Shown: piece after piece, positions 16,916 through 24,742 of the stretch
Layout: the number at the start of each line of letters is the position of its first letter
How positions within the stretch are numbered: the stretch's first letter is position 1
Source of the DNA: Dokdonia sinensis
GTDB taxonomy: Bacteria > Bacteroidota > Bacteroidia > Flavobacteriales > Flavobacteriaceae
Length of the DNA stretch: 64,000 nt
Reading direction: 5' to 3'
NCBI RefSeq assembly: GCF_003688895.1
Contig: NZ_REFV01000017.1
Coordinates: 17,520 to 81,519 of the forward strand
Notes under the pieces: generated by a model
The model's database searches: none
Seen by the model: the letters and a program-made list of their open reading frames with translations, nothing else
Told to the model about the DNA's origin: nothing
Translations under genes and position numbers: made by a program

Positions 16916-18463
16916 TTAAGCCTTTATCTCATTACCATCTTTATCTGTAAATCGATATTCCAAATAGGTGTATGCATCTCTAGGCATCACTTTTACCCAT
17001 TTCTTATGGTCCATAAACCATTTAGATCGTATGGATGGAAAGCCTTTTGTAATATAGGCGGCTATAAAAGGGTGTGCGTGTAGCGTTACCTTCTTAGTGC
17101 CATTCTTGAAAATCTTTTCAAGCTTATCCTGCATCTTGTCTACTAAAATGATAGGAGCCTCCACTTCGCCGTTCTGGCCATTGTTAGGGTTTTCCTCTTT
17201 TGTTTTAATATCCATCTCAGGACGTACGCGTTGTCTAGTGATCTGGATGAGTCCAAATTTACTAGGTGGTAGTATCTTATGTTTTGCGCGATCATCTTTC
17301 ATTTCCTCTTTAAGGTGATTAAAGAGTTTACGCCTGTTTTCAGATTTATTCATATCGATAAAATCGACTACGATAATCCCTCCCATATCCCGGAGGCGTA
17401 ACTGGCGTGCCATTTCTGTGGCCGAAAGCATATTTACTTCAAGGGCAGTGTCTTCCTGACTCTTTGCCTTGTTTGATCTGTTCCCGCTATTTACATCTAC
17501 TACGTGTAATGCTTCTGTATGCTCTATAACGAGATAAGCTCCTTTACTCATAGAAACGGTTTTTCCGAATGAGGTCTTTATCTGTCTTTCTACGCCATAT
17601 TTTTCGAATATGGGCATAGGGCTTTTATAGAGTTTTACGATATTCTCCTTCCCAGGAGCAATCTCGCTTACGTATTCTTTTAATTGGTGGTAGAGTGTTT
17701 CATCATCTACGGTAATTCCTGTAAATGAATCATTAAAAATGTCTCTTAAGATAGAAGAGGCGCGATTCATTTCTCCTAGTACGCGACTAGGTAGATGTGC
17801 TCCAGGAATTTTTGCACACATAGTGTTCCATTTTTCCACTAAGTTTTGCAGGTCTTTGTCTAGTTCTGCAACTAAAACATCTTGTGCTACGGTTCTTACA
17901 ATGACACCAAATCCTTTAGGACGGATGCTCATTACAAGTCGTTTAAGACGTGCTTTTTCTTCTTTGCTCTCTATTTTTTGTGAGATAGAGATACGGTCAG
18001 AAAAAGGCACGAGAACAATATATCGTCCAGCGATCGAAAGCTCACTGCTTATACGAGGACCTTTAGTCGATATAGGTTCTTTTACGATTTGAACCAGTAG
18101 GTTTTGATTGGATTTTAGAACATCAGCAATTTTGCCATTTTTATCTATATCCTTCTCAAACTTGAAGTTATTTAACGAATAGTCTTTTACTTTACCTGTG
18201 CTTACTTTTTTTAGAAAGCTTACGAGCGTAGGAAGTTTAGGTCCCAAGTCATGATAGTGCAAGAAAGCATCTTTTTCATAACCTACATTTACAAATGCGG
18301 CGTTTAGGCCAGAGACAGATTTACGTATTTTAGCGAGATATACATCTCCTACGTTAAATTTGTTCTCTCCATCTTCTTTGTGTAACTCGACGAGTTTTCC
18401 GTCTTTTAGTAAGGCAAAATCAACTACTGTAGAACTAGATCTTATTACTAATTCTTTATTCAC
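16916..18463 (-). CDS. rng: Ribonuclease G/E family endoribonuclease
   Basis: 515 residues from a GTG at 18463, giving the family N-terminus (M)NKELVIRSSS. An S1-like RNA-binding domain (about 40-120, with DVYLAKIRK and NAAFVNVGYEKDAFLHY) precedes the RNase domain with SKGAYLVIEHTEALHVVDVN and GGIIVVDFIDM, the latter carrying the metal-binding aspartates. It cleaves AU-rich single-stranded RNA in rRNA and mRNA processing. Longer starts at 18484 (ATG) and 18520 are in frame but add residues foreign to the family. There is no scaffold tail, as is normal for Bacteroidota. HU and a small basic protein lie upstream on the same strand. Confidence 0.93.
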   Translation of the reverse strand: MNKELVIRSSSTVVDFALLKDGKLVELHKEDGENKFNVGDVYLAKIRKSVSGLNAAFVNVGYEKDAFLHYHDLGPKLPTLVSFLKKVSTGKVKDYSLNNFKFEKDIDKNGKIADVLKSNQNLLVQIVKEPISTKGPRISSELSIAGRYIVLVPFSDRISISQKIESKEEKARLKRLVMSIRPKGFGVIVRTVAQDVLVAELDKDLQNLVEKWNTMCAKIPGAHLPSRVLGEMNRASSILRDIFNDSFTGITVDDETLYHQLKEYVSEIAPGKENIVKLYKSPMPIFEKYGVERQIKTSFGKTVSMSKGAYLVIEHTEALHVVDVNSGNRSNKAKSQEDTALEVNMLSATEMARQLRLRDMGGIIVVDFIDMNKSENRRKLFNHLKEEMKDDRAKHKILPPSKFGLIQITRQRVRPEMDIKTKEENPNNGQNGEVEAPIILVDKMQDKLEKIFKNGTKKVTLHAHPFIAAYITKGFPSIRSKWFMDHKKWVKVMPRDAYTYLEYRFTDKDGNEIKA

Positions 18464-18670
18464 AATGTAGTATTTTGTATTCATCACGCGGTTGGTGTGC
18501 ATGACAAATGAATTAAACAATTCTTATACCACAAATTGCGCACAAACTACTGTGCGTGTGTTATAAGGCCGGTGCAATAGTTTAAAGCTCAAGGTGGGAG
18601 CGATATTGTTATTGCGATGTCAAAGAACAAATCTTTACCCCGTCGATTCTTCTAGGGGGCTATAGATATT

Positions 18671-18705
18671 AAAAGAAAAAGTAGCCTAAGACTACTTTTT
18701 CTTTT
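18671..18705 (-). terminator. Terminator overlapping the 3' end of a small basic ORF
   Basis: On the minus strand AAAAGAAAAAGTAG pairs perfectly with CTACTTTTTCTTTT over 14 bp with a 7-base loop, the second arm being the U-rich tract. The first arm contains the last Lys codons and the stop codon of the 30-residue gene. Confidence 0.8.
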
Positions 18706-18784
18706 TGTGACGGTTCGCTCTACGTCTTTTCTTACGCTTGTGCGTCGCTACCTTGTGTCTTTTACGTTTCTTACCACTTGGCAT
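18692..18784 (-). CDS. 30-residue highly basic protein, probable ribosome-associated
   Basis: The product begins MPSGKKRKRHKVATHKRKKR and ends RHKKKK: 30 residues, about two thirds Lys, Arg or His. Length, composition and position next to HU and RNase G fit the tiny conserved Bacteroidota ribosome-associated proteins (compare bTHX/bL38-type proteins), but I cannot confirm which. The ATG at 18784 lies 24 bp after the HU stop on the same strand, suggesting cotranscription. The last codons and stop lie within the terminator stem. It is shorter than usual gene-calling limits. Confidence 0.8.
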   Translation of the reverse strand: MPSGKKRKRHKVATHKRKKRRRANRHKKKK

Positions 18785-18808
18785 AAATGTTCTTGTTTAA
18801 AATGTTAC

Positions 18809-19102
18809 TTATTTTGTTACAGCAACGTTTGTTTTTACACCTTCTACAAATATTTTAGCAGGCTTAAACGCTGGGATGTTGTGTGCTGGGATCTTGATAG
18901 TTGTATTTTTAGAAATATTTCTACCAGTTTTCTCAGCTCTTGTTTTGATAATAAAAGATCCGAAACCTCTTAAGTATACATTGTCTCCTCCTTCAAGTGA
19001 AGTTTTAACTTCTGACATAAACGACTCTACAGTTGCCTGTACGTCATTTTTTTCAATTCCAAGTTTTTCAGAGATCTTTGCTACGATATCAGCTTTAGTC
19101 AT
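18809..19102 (-). CDS. HU/IHF-family DNA-binding protein
   Basis: 97 residues. MTKADIVAKISEKLGIEKNDV begins an HU fold, followed by GDNVYLRGFGSF and the DNA-contacting arm with ARTGRNISKNTTIKIPA-like composition (here EKTGRNISKNTTIKIPAHN). The conserved arm proline and the RGFGSF turn are present. It should be a small histone-like nucleoid protein acting as a homodimer. A promoter with a TATATTTG box lies 38 bp upstream of the start. Whether it is the main HU or a paralogue cannot be told from this window. Confidence 0.93.
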   Translation of the reverse strand: MTKADIVAKISEKLGIEKNDVQATVESFMSEVKTSLEGGDNVYLRGFGSFIIKTRAEKTGRNISKNTTIKIPAHNIPAFKPAKIFVEGVKTNVAVTK

Positions 19103-19139
19103 TATTTCAATTTATTTAGGGGTTAAAAATTCAAGGTTG

Positions 19140-19171
19140 CAAATATAACGATTAAATGTTCAAACATTCAA
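19140..19171 (-). promoter_or_regulatory. Bacteroidota-type promoter for HU
   Basis: On the minus strand TTG (19171-19169) and TATATTTG (19147-19140) are separated by 21 bp, near the TTTG-N19-TAnnTTTG consensus of the Bacteroidota primary sigma factor. Confidence 0.5.
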
Positions 19172-19216
19172 GCATAACGTTTTAAAAAATAAGTAGATAA
19201 AACATAATTTTGTGCG

Positions 19217-20275
19217 ATGCCCAAAAACAATCCAGTATTTGCTAACCAACTCATTGAGTGGTATTTAGACAATAAGCGTGCCATGCCTTGGCGAGAAACT
19301 AAGAATCCTTACTTTATTTGGCTCTCAGAAATTATTCTTCAACAAACGAGAGTTGCGCAGGGCTTGCCTTACTATCTTGCGTTTACAGAAGCTTATCCTA
19401 CTGTCCAGCAACTCGCTGCAGCCCCACAGGAGGATATTCTTAAATTATGGCAGGGATTAGGGTACTACTCCAGAGCGCGGAACCTGCACGCGGCCGCTCA
19501 AATGGTAGTCACAGACTACAATAGTATCTTTCCCAATAACTATAGAGAGCTTCTTAAACTAAAAGGTGTTGGTGATTATACGGCTAGCGCTATTGCAAGT
19601 ATATGTTTTGACGAACCAGCAGCGGTGGTAGATGGTAATGTTTATCGGGTCTTATCACGTATCTTCGGAATTGATACCCCTATTAATAGTTCACAAGGAA
19701 TTAAGGAGTTTAAAAAACTAGCTTCTGGTCTTATGGATAGAGACCGTCCAGCAGACTTTAATCAGGCGATAATGGAATTTGGCGCGATACAATGCACGCC
19801 TAAAAATCCATACTGCCTGCATTGCGTGTTTAATGATCGATGTGTTGCGCTTCAAAAGAGTAGAATACATGAATTACCTGTAAAAATTAATAAGACTAAG
19901 GTTAAGAAGCGTTATTTGAATTACATTTTTATTAAGACAGCAAGCGGAGATACGGTTTTGCAACAGCGCACGGGCAAAGGGATATGGCAAGGTTTATATG
20001 AGTTTCCTTTTATTGAGGCAAAAGGGCCATTGGGGGAAGATCGCTTTCGCGAAAGCGTAAAGAGTCAAAACCTCCTCCCAAATGTTATTGAAATGGATAT
20101 TACGAGGTATAATGATACTCCCATTGTCCATAAACTCTCTCATCAACATTTATACACCACATTTTGGATTGTTGATGTTGCTGAAATTGATAGAGAAACC
20201 ATCCCAGTTCATTCGATAAGGAACTATCCTGTACCTGTTTTGATTGCTAATTTCATAGAAAAGAACATCGACTAA
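19217..20275 (+). CDS. mutY: A/G-specific adenine glycosylase
   Basis: 352 residues. Removes adenine mispaired with 8-oxoguanine. The helix-hairpin-helix LKGVGDYTASAIASI (about 114-128) and the catalytic Asp in VVDGNVYRVLSR are present, and the 4Fe-4S motif CTPKNPYCLHCVFNDRC has the family spacing C-x6-C-x2-C-x5-C. The C-terminal NUDIX-like domain that recognises 8-oxoG follows. A perfect palindrome copy (20043-20056) encodes RFRES in the interdomain or NUDIX part. The order mutY-ssb-gldE-gldD is conserved in Flavobacteriaceae. Confidence 0.95.
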   Translation: MPKNNPVFANQLIEWYLDNKRAMPWRETKNPYFIWLSEIILQQTRVAQGLPYYLAFTEAYPTVQQLAAAPQEDILKLWQGLGYYSRARNLHAAAQMVVTDYNSIFPNNYRELLKLKGVGDYTASAIASICFDEPAAVVDGNVYRVLSRIFGIDTPINSSQGIKEFKKLASGLMDRDRPADFNQAIMEFGAIQCTPKNPYCLHCVFNDRCVALQKSRIHELPVKINKTKVKKRYLNYIFIKTASGDTVLQQRTGKGIWQGLYEFPFIEAKGPLGEDRFRESVKSQNLLPNVIEMDITRYNDTPIVHKLSHQHLYTTFWIVDVAEIDRETIPVHSIRNYPVPVLIANFIEKNID

Positions 20276-20291
20276 AAAGGGTAATTTTTAG

Positions 20292-20299
20292 TACATTTG
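20292..20299 (+). promoter_or_regulatory. TAnnTTTG promoter box before ssb
   Basis: TACATTTG matches the -7 box and lies 4 bp before the ssb ATG. No good -33 element is seen 19 bp upstream, so a promoter here would give a nearly leaderless transcript. Confidence 0.35.
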
Positions 20300-20303
20300 A
20301 TAT

Positions 20304-20774
20304 ATGGCAGGAACAGTAAATAAAGTGATTCTTATAGGTCACACAGGAGACGACGTAAAGATGCACTACTTCGAAGGTGGCAATAGCATAGGGCGCTTCC
20401 CGCTCGCGACAAATGAAGAGTATACAAATCGAACGACAGGTGAGCGCGTGAGCAATACGGAATGGCACAATATTGTAGTACGTAATAAGGCTGCCGAAAT
20501 ATGCGAGAAATATTTAAAAAAGGGGGATAAAGTATATATAGAAGGCCGACTTAAGACTAGAAAGTGGCAAGATGACAAAGGCCTAGATCGTTACAGCACA
20601 GAAATCCAATGTATGGATTTTACATTCTTGTCTCCAAAAGGAGAAGGTATGGGGCAAGGGAACGCGCAGCAAGGAGCTTCTGCACAGCCACAGGCGCAAC
20701 CTTACAATACAAATCAACCTGCCCAACCCTCTCAAGGCGTAAATGAAAGTGATGTAGATGATTTACCGTTTTAA
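20304..20774 (+). CDS. ssb: Single-stranded DNA-binding protein
   Basis: 156 residues. An OB-fold domain over about 1-108 (MAGTVNKVILIGHTGDDVKM, WHNIVVRNKAAEICEKYLKKGDKVYIEGRL) is followed by a Gln/Ala/Pro-rich linker and the acidic tip DVDDLPF, which binds partner proteins of replication and repair. It lies 28 bp after mutY and 28 bp before gldE, consistent with one transcript. Confidence 0.96.
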   Translation: MAGTVNKVILIGHTGDDVKMHYFEGGNSIGRFPLATNEEYTNRTTGERVSNTEWHNIVVRNKAAEICEKYLKKGDKVYIEGRLKTRKWQDDKGLDRYSTEIQCMDFTFLSPKGEGMGQGNAQQGASAQPQAQPYNTNQPAQPSQGVNESDVDDLPF

Positions 20775-20802
20775 CCCTACACGTTAATTTAAAATCAAAT
20801 CA

Positions 20803-22110
20803 TTGGACCCAGATCCTGAACCCTTATTTATAACACTCATCGCATTAGATTCGGCTATTGCGGTATCTATTATTTTCCTAATCGTATTGTTGGGTTGCTC
20901 CGCACTAATAAGTGGCGCCGAAGTTGCTTTTTTCTCCCTGACCGAAAGCGATTTTGAACCTGAAGATGATAAGCCTATTTCTCGCCAGCTTCAAATCGTA
21001 CAGAAATTATTGGAAAAGCCTAAGAAGCTTTTGGCAACCATTCTCGTTGCAAATAATGCTATTAATATTGCGATTGTATTGTTATTTGCCAGTCTAGGTG
21101 AGACATTTTTTGGCGGGCTTTCTGAGAATGCACGGTTTTTCGTAGAGGTAGTCGTGATTACATTTTTGATTTTAATGTTTGGCGAGATTTTACCTAAGAT
21201 CTATGCTAACCGAAATCAGAAGCTTTTTGCAAGTTTTATGGCTTATCCGTTGCGTTTTCTTGATGTCATATTGACTCCTATAAGTGGACCTATGCGTGCT
21301 GTCACACTTTTTATTCACAGTAGGCTGGCTGACCAAAAGAGCAATTTCAATATAGACCAGCTTTCTCAAGCATTAGAACTTACAAGCGAAGAAGATACGA
21401 CTACAGAGGAACAAAAAATTCTTCAAGGTATTGTTTCTTTTGGGAATACTGATACAAAACAAGCGATGCGACCACGTATGGACGTTTTTGCATTAAATGA
21501 GGATGACGATTATAAGTCTATAATTCCTCAGATAACAAAACACGGCTTTTCTAGGGTTCCTGTATATAAAGAGAGCATAGATACAATCACAGGTATACTA
21601 TATGTTAAGGATTTACTTCCTCATCTTAATAAAAATGAATTGGATTGGAATGCCTTGGTAAGAGAACCTTTCTTCGTGCCAGAAAACAAAAAACTAGATA
21701 ACTTACTAGCCGAATTTAAAGAAAAGAAAAACCACCTTGCTATTGTTGTAGATGAGTATGGTGGTACGAGCGGTCTCATATCATTAGAGGATATTATTGA
21801 GGAGATTGTGGGAGATATCTCAGACGAGTTTGATGATGAAGATGTGATTTACTCAAAACTTGATGAGTTTAATTACGTTTTTGACGGTAAGACGTCTCTC
21901 AAGGATTTTTACCGTATTACAAAACTGGAAGATGAAACAAGTTTTGAAAACAAAAAAGGAGAAGCAGAGACTATTGCCGGTTTTGTGCTAGAGGTCTCTG
22001 GAGGATTCCCGCGTAAAAATGAGATAATAAAATTTCAAAATTATGCGTTTACCGTAGAGGCCATAGACCGCAAACGTATAAAACAGATAAAATTTACCAT
22101 CACACCTTGA
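20803..22110 (+). CDS. gldE: Gliding motility-associated protein GldE (CorC/HlyC-like)
   Basis: 435 residues. A DUF21 membrane domain with about four helices (20-190), a CBS pair (about 210-335, with MRPRMDVFAL and HLAIVVDEYGGTSGLISLEDI) and a CorC/HlyC C-terminal domain (345-430). This is the hemolysin/CorC layout, and position directly before gldD identifies it as GldE. It is needed in other flavobacteria alongside gldD for gliding, although the mechanism is not clear. The start is a TTG at 20803. Its stop overlaps the gldD start in TTGA. Confidence 0.9.
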   Translation: MDPDPEPLFITLIALDSAIAVSIIFLIVLLGCSALISGAEVAFFSLTESDFEPEDDKPISRQLQIVQKLLEKPKKLLATILVANNAINIAIVLLFASLGETFFGGLSENARFFVEVVVITFLILMFGEILPKIYANRNQKLFASFMAYPLRFLDVILTPISGPMRAVTLFIHSRLADQKSNFNIDQLSQALELTSEEDTTTEEQKILQGIVSFGNTDTKQAMRPRMDVFALNEDDDYKSIIPQITKHGFSRVPVYKESIDTITGILYVKDLLPHLNKNELDWNALVREPFFVPENKKLDNLLAEFKEKKNHLAIVVDEYGGTSGLISLEDIIEEIVGDISDEFDDEDVIYSKLDEFNYVFDGKTSLKDFYRITKLEDETSFENKKGEAETIAGFVLEVSGGFPRKNEIIKFQNYAFTVEAIDRKRIKQIKFTITP

Positions 22111-22664
22111 GAAATTTACACTTCATCATAGTCGCTATTGCGCTTATAGTTTGTTCCTGTGGTGGAGATGTTATACCAAAGCCTCAAGGATTTTTAAGTC
22201 TTGAATATCCCGCGCCCATTTATGAAAAAATAGCTTCAGCCTGTGATTACTCCTTTGAAAAGAACAACTTAGGGACTGTTAGGTTTAAAGATGACTGTTC
22301 TGCGGTCATAGACTATCCTAAACTGGATGCTTCTCTTTTTATTACCTACCGTAAGGTGACTGGGAATATAGAGACACTCTTGCGAGATGCGCAGAAATTA
22401 ACTTATGAGCACGTAAGAAAAGCAGATAACATTGCCGAAGAAAAATACATTAATGACCAGCAAAATGCTTACGGAATGTTTTACGATGTGCTAGGAAATG
22501 CCGCTTCGCAGTCGCAATTTTATGTGACGGATAGTACAAATCACTTTTTAACAGGCTCTATTTACTTTAACGTTAAGCCCAATTACGATAGTATTTATCC
22601 TGCGGCCGTATATCTTAAAAATGATATACGAAGGTTAATGGAGACTGTGGAGTGGGAAGAATAG
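22107..22664 (+). CDS. gldD: Gliding motility lipoprotein GldD
   Basis: 185 residues with a lipoprotein signal ending in IVCSCGG; the mature part begins with Cys. The body carries FLSLEYPAPIYEK, KLTYEHVRKAD and ASQSQFYVTDSTNHFLTGSIYF, all characteristic of GldD, a lipoprotein needed for flavobacterial gliding. The start is TTG at 22107 and overlaps the gldE stop by 4 bp, so translation is coupled. The gene ends the mutY-ssb-gldE-gldD run. A palindrome follows 9 bp downstream. Confidence 0.92.
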   Translation: MRNLHFIIVAIALIVCSCGGDVIPKPQGFLSLEYPAPIYEKIASACDYSFEKNNLGTVRFKDDCSAVIDYPKLDASLFITYRKVTGNIETLLRDAQKLTYEHVRKADNIAEEKYINDQQNAYGMFYDVLGNAASQSQFYVTDSTNHFLTGSIYFNVKPNYDSIYPAAVYLKNDIRRLMETVEWEE

Positions 22665-22673
22665 TTTTATCAC

Positions 22674-22687
22674 GCTTTCGCGAAAGC
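22674..22687. repeat. 14-bp palindrome GCTTTCGCGAAAGC
   Basis: Perfect copy 9 bp after the gldD stop in the convergent gap to the gene ending at 22840. No T-run follows. Confidence 0.9.
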
Positions 22688-22839
22688 ATTATAACAGCAA
22701 CACCCACACTAGCAAAACAATTTATTTCTAAGCTAGTTTAGGATAGGCCAAAAGTTCTCCTATTAATTTAAGTCATCACCTTCGGCTAGTGAATTGATTG
22801 CGAATTTTTTCTACTTTCTACTCTCGTTTTTCCACTCTA

Positions 22840-24210
22840 TTACCCGCCCACATTCTCAGGATTGTACCCGAGATAAGGCACTTGGTACTCCTTAAAAGTA
22901 ATCCCATAGTCCTCCAGCTCCTTAAGGATAGGTTCATACACTTCTTTAGATATAGGTAGCTGCACACCGGAAGTTGTAATCTGTCCGTTTAAAATGCGCA
23001 AAGTCGCCATTGCTACTGGAAGTCCAACGGTTCTCGCCATTGCGGTTTCCACTTGGTCATTCCCTATGTTTACCATCGTAGCATCTATTTGTTTCTTCTC
23101 TCCATTGAGTTCGTAGCCAAATTTATGATACATCACAATCATATCTTTATCCTCTGGGGCGAGCGTCCATTTATCTTCAAGGATACGTTGTAAAGCTTTT
23201 GCTGGTGTAGCTCTTTTAATACCTATTGTCTTGTCTGGATTAAAAATATCGAGCTCTACCAGTTTGTCCCAGAGCAAATCATCTTGATCTATCTTGAGGT
23301 AATGGCGCAATTTGAGTTCTACAGAATCGGTAGGAGAGTAGGGTAGGAATAAGTTTAAGAAATCGCGGTAGCTCATATTTTCAGTATCCTGAAGCTTATA
23401 GCTGTCATCTGTCATTCCCATCATTACAAAAATGTGCCAAGCTTTAGAGAAGCCTACGCGACGTATTGTACCACGATATAATGTAGGAATATCTTCTAGT
23501 CCATAGACAGATCGATATTTTAATGAATTACGGTTTGCATACCCTTCAAAACGTCCGTGACCTTCTATTTGTAAAAACTCAGTCCGTCTAAAAAGACGTT
23601 GATATGGAATGTACTTGTAGGTGCCTTCTTGAATAAATTCTGCAGCGCCTCCTTGACCCGCTAGCACTACATTACGAGGGTTCCAGGTAAATTTATAATT
23701 CCATAGGTTAGTATCACTCTCTGGGGCGACCAGACCTCCTGTAAAGGACTCGAACAAGAGCATCTTTCCTCCATTGTCACGTATTCGATCTATGACCTGC
23801 ATCGCACTCATATGATCGATTCCAGGGTCTAGACCTATCTCATTCATAAAAATAAGGCCCTTTTCTTTTACTGCGGCATCGAGTTCTTTCATTTCCTTAG
23901 AAATATAAGAAGCAGTCACCATAGATTTCCCAAAGGTCACACAATCCCTTGCCACCTCTATATGAAAACGAGCGGGAAGCATAGATATCACAATTGTAGC
24001 ATCTTGTATGGCTTCCTGACGTTGTTCTTTATCAAAAACATCAAGAGAAATTACGCTTCCATTTTTATGATTTCCTACAAGTTTCTGCGCATTTTCTTTG
24101 GCGAGGTCACCTACGGTAATCTCTAGTTGCTCACTTTCAGATTTATTGAGGAGGTATTTTATGAGTTGGCTAGCAGATTTTCCTGCACCTATGATAAGGA
24201 CTTTACGCAT
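22840..24210 (-). CDS. Saccharopine dehydrogenase-like NAD(P)-dependent reductase
   Basis: 456 residues from the ATG at 24210, giving MRKVLIIGAGKSASQLIKYL with a GxGxxx Rossmann phosphate loop (GAGKSA) at the N-terminus. The domain order (nucleotide binding, then an alpha/beta substrate domain with FMNEIGLDPGIDHMSA) matches the saccharopine dehydrogenase family. The true substrate could be a lysine-degradation or related intermediate. The frame remains open upstream to 24300, but that would cover the 72-bp divergent gap to the DUF423 gene, so I used 24210. Confidence 0.88.
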   Translation of the reverse strand: MRKVLIIGAGKSASQLIKYLLNKSESEQLEITVGDLAKENAQKLVGNHKNGSVISLDVFDKEQRQEAIQDATIVISMLPARFHIEVARDCVTFGKSMVTASYISKEMKELDAAVKEKGLIFMNEIGLDPGIDHMSAMQVIDRIRDNGGKMLLFESFTGGLVAPESDTNLWNYKFTWNPRNVVLAGQGGAAEFIQEGTYKYIPYQRLFRRTEFLQIEGHGRFEGYANRNSLKYRSVYGLEDIPTLYRGTIRRVGFSKAWHIFVMMGMTDDSYKLQDTENMSYRDFLNLFLPYSPTDSVELKLRHYLKIDQDDLLWDKLVELDIFNPDKTIGIKRATPAKALQRILEDKWTLAPEDKDMIVMYHKFGYELNGEKKQIDATMVNIGNDQVETAMARTVGLPVAMATLRILNGQITTSGVQLPISKEVYEPILKELEDYGITFKEYQVPYLGYNPENVGG

Positions 24211-24282
24211 TCGGGTAGGTATTTTGTAGATTTGTTGTGAGACGAAAGTACAATTTTGGGAACCTAATTTAAAAGAATTTCG

Positions 24283-24672
24283 ATGAATAAAAAATTGCAA
24301 ATTGCTGGAGCTATTTTTGGATTAACCGCGGTTATCATTGGAGCCTTTGGCGCTCACGGTCTTGAGAAAGTACTGGACGCTTCAGACATAGCTACTTTTG
24401 AAACTGGAGTGAAGTATCAAATGTATCACGCCCTATTGTTGTTGCTTGTATCTCTTTTCGCTTTAAGCGAAAAAACAAAAAAGACCGTTCTCATCCTCCT
24501 TGTAACAGGAGTCATATTCTTTTCGGGCTCTATTTATGGGCTGGCGACTAATGAACTTACGGGCTTTGACTTTACGACAATCGCCCTTATTACCCCGCTG
24601 GGCGGGGCGCTCTTAATTATAAGTTGGATAGTTCTTCTAGTTCAGTTCATTAAAGGGAGCAATAATGGCTAA
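24283..24672 (+). CDS. DUF423 family small membrane protein
   Basis: 129 residues, four membrane segments (about 5-22, 45-65, 70-88 and 98-120). The N-terminal GAFGAHGLE and the central YQMYHALLLLL are the conserved signature of DUF423 (YgdD-like) inner-membrane proteins of unknown function. It contains a second type of palindrome (24455-24473), read as FALSEK. It is divergent from the saccharopine dehydrogenase-like gene, and the pckA promoter lies 30 bp downstream. Confidence 0.88.
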   Translation: MNKKLQIAGAIFGLTAVIIGAFGAHGLEKVLDASDIATFETGVKYQMYHALLLLLVSLFALSEKTKKTVLILLVTGVIFFSGSIYGLATNELTGFDFTTIALITPLGGALLIISWIVLLVQFIKGSNNG

Positions 24673-24681
24673 ATTTTAAGG

Positions 24682-24709
24682 TTTAGTTAGCAGGTATTTT
24701 TTACTTTTG
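24682..24709 (+). promoter_or_regulatory. Promoter of pckA
   Basis: TTTA near 24682 and TACTTTTG at 24702-24709 fit the Bacteroidota promoter with about 17-18 bp spacing. The box covers the in-frame TTG at 24707, which argues for the ATG at 24743 as the true pckA start. Confidence 0.55.
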
Positions 24710-24742
24710 CACTTTAAAAACAACACAACAAAACATCTTTTT

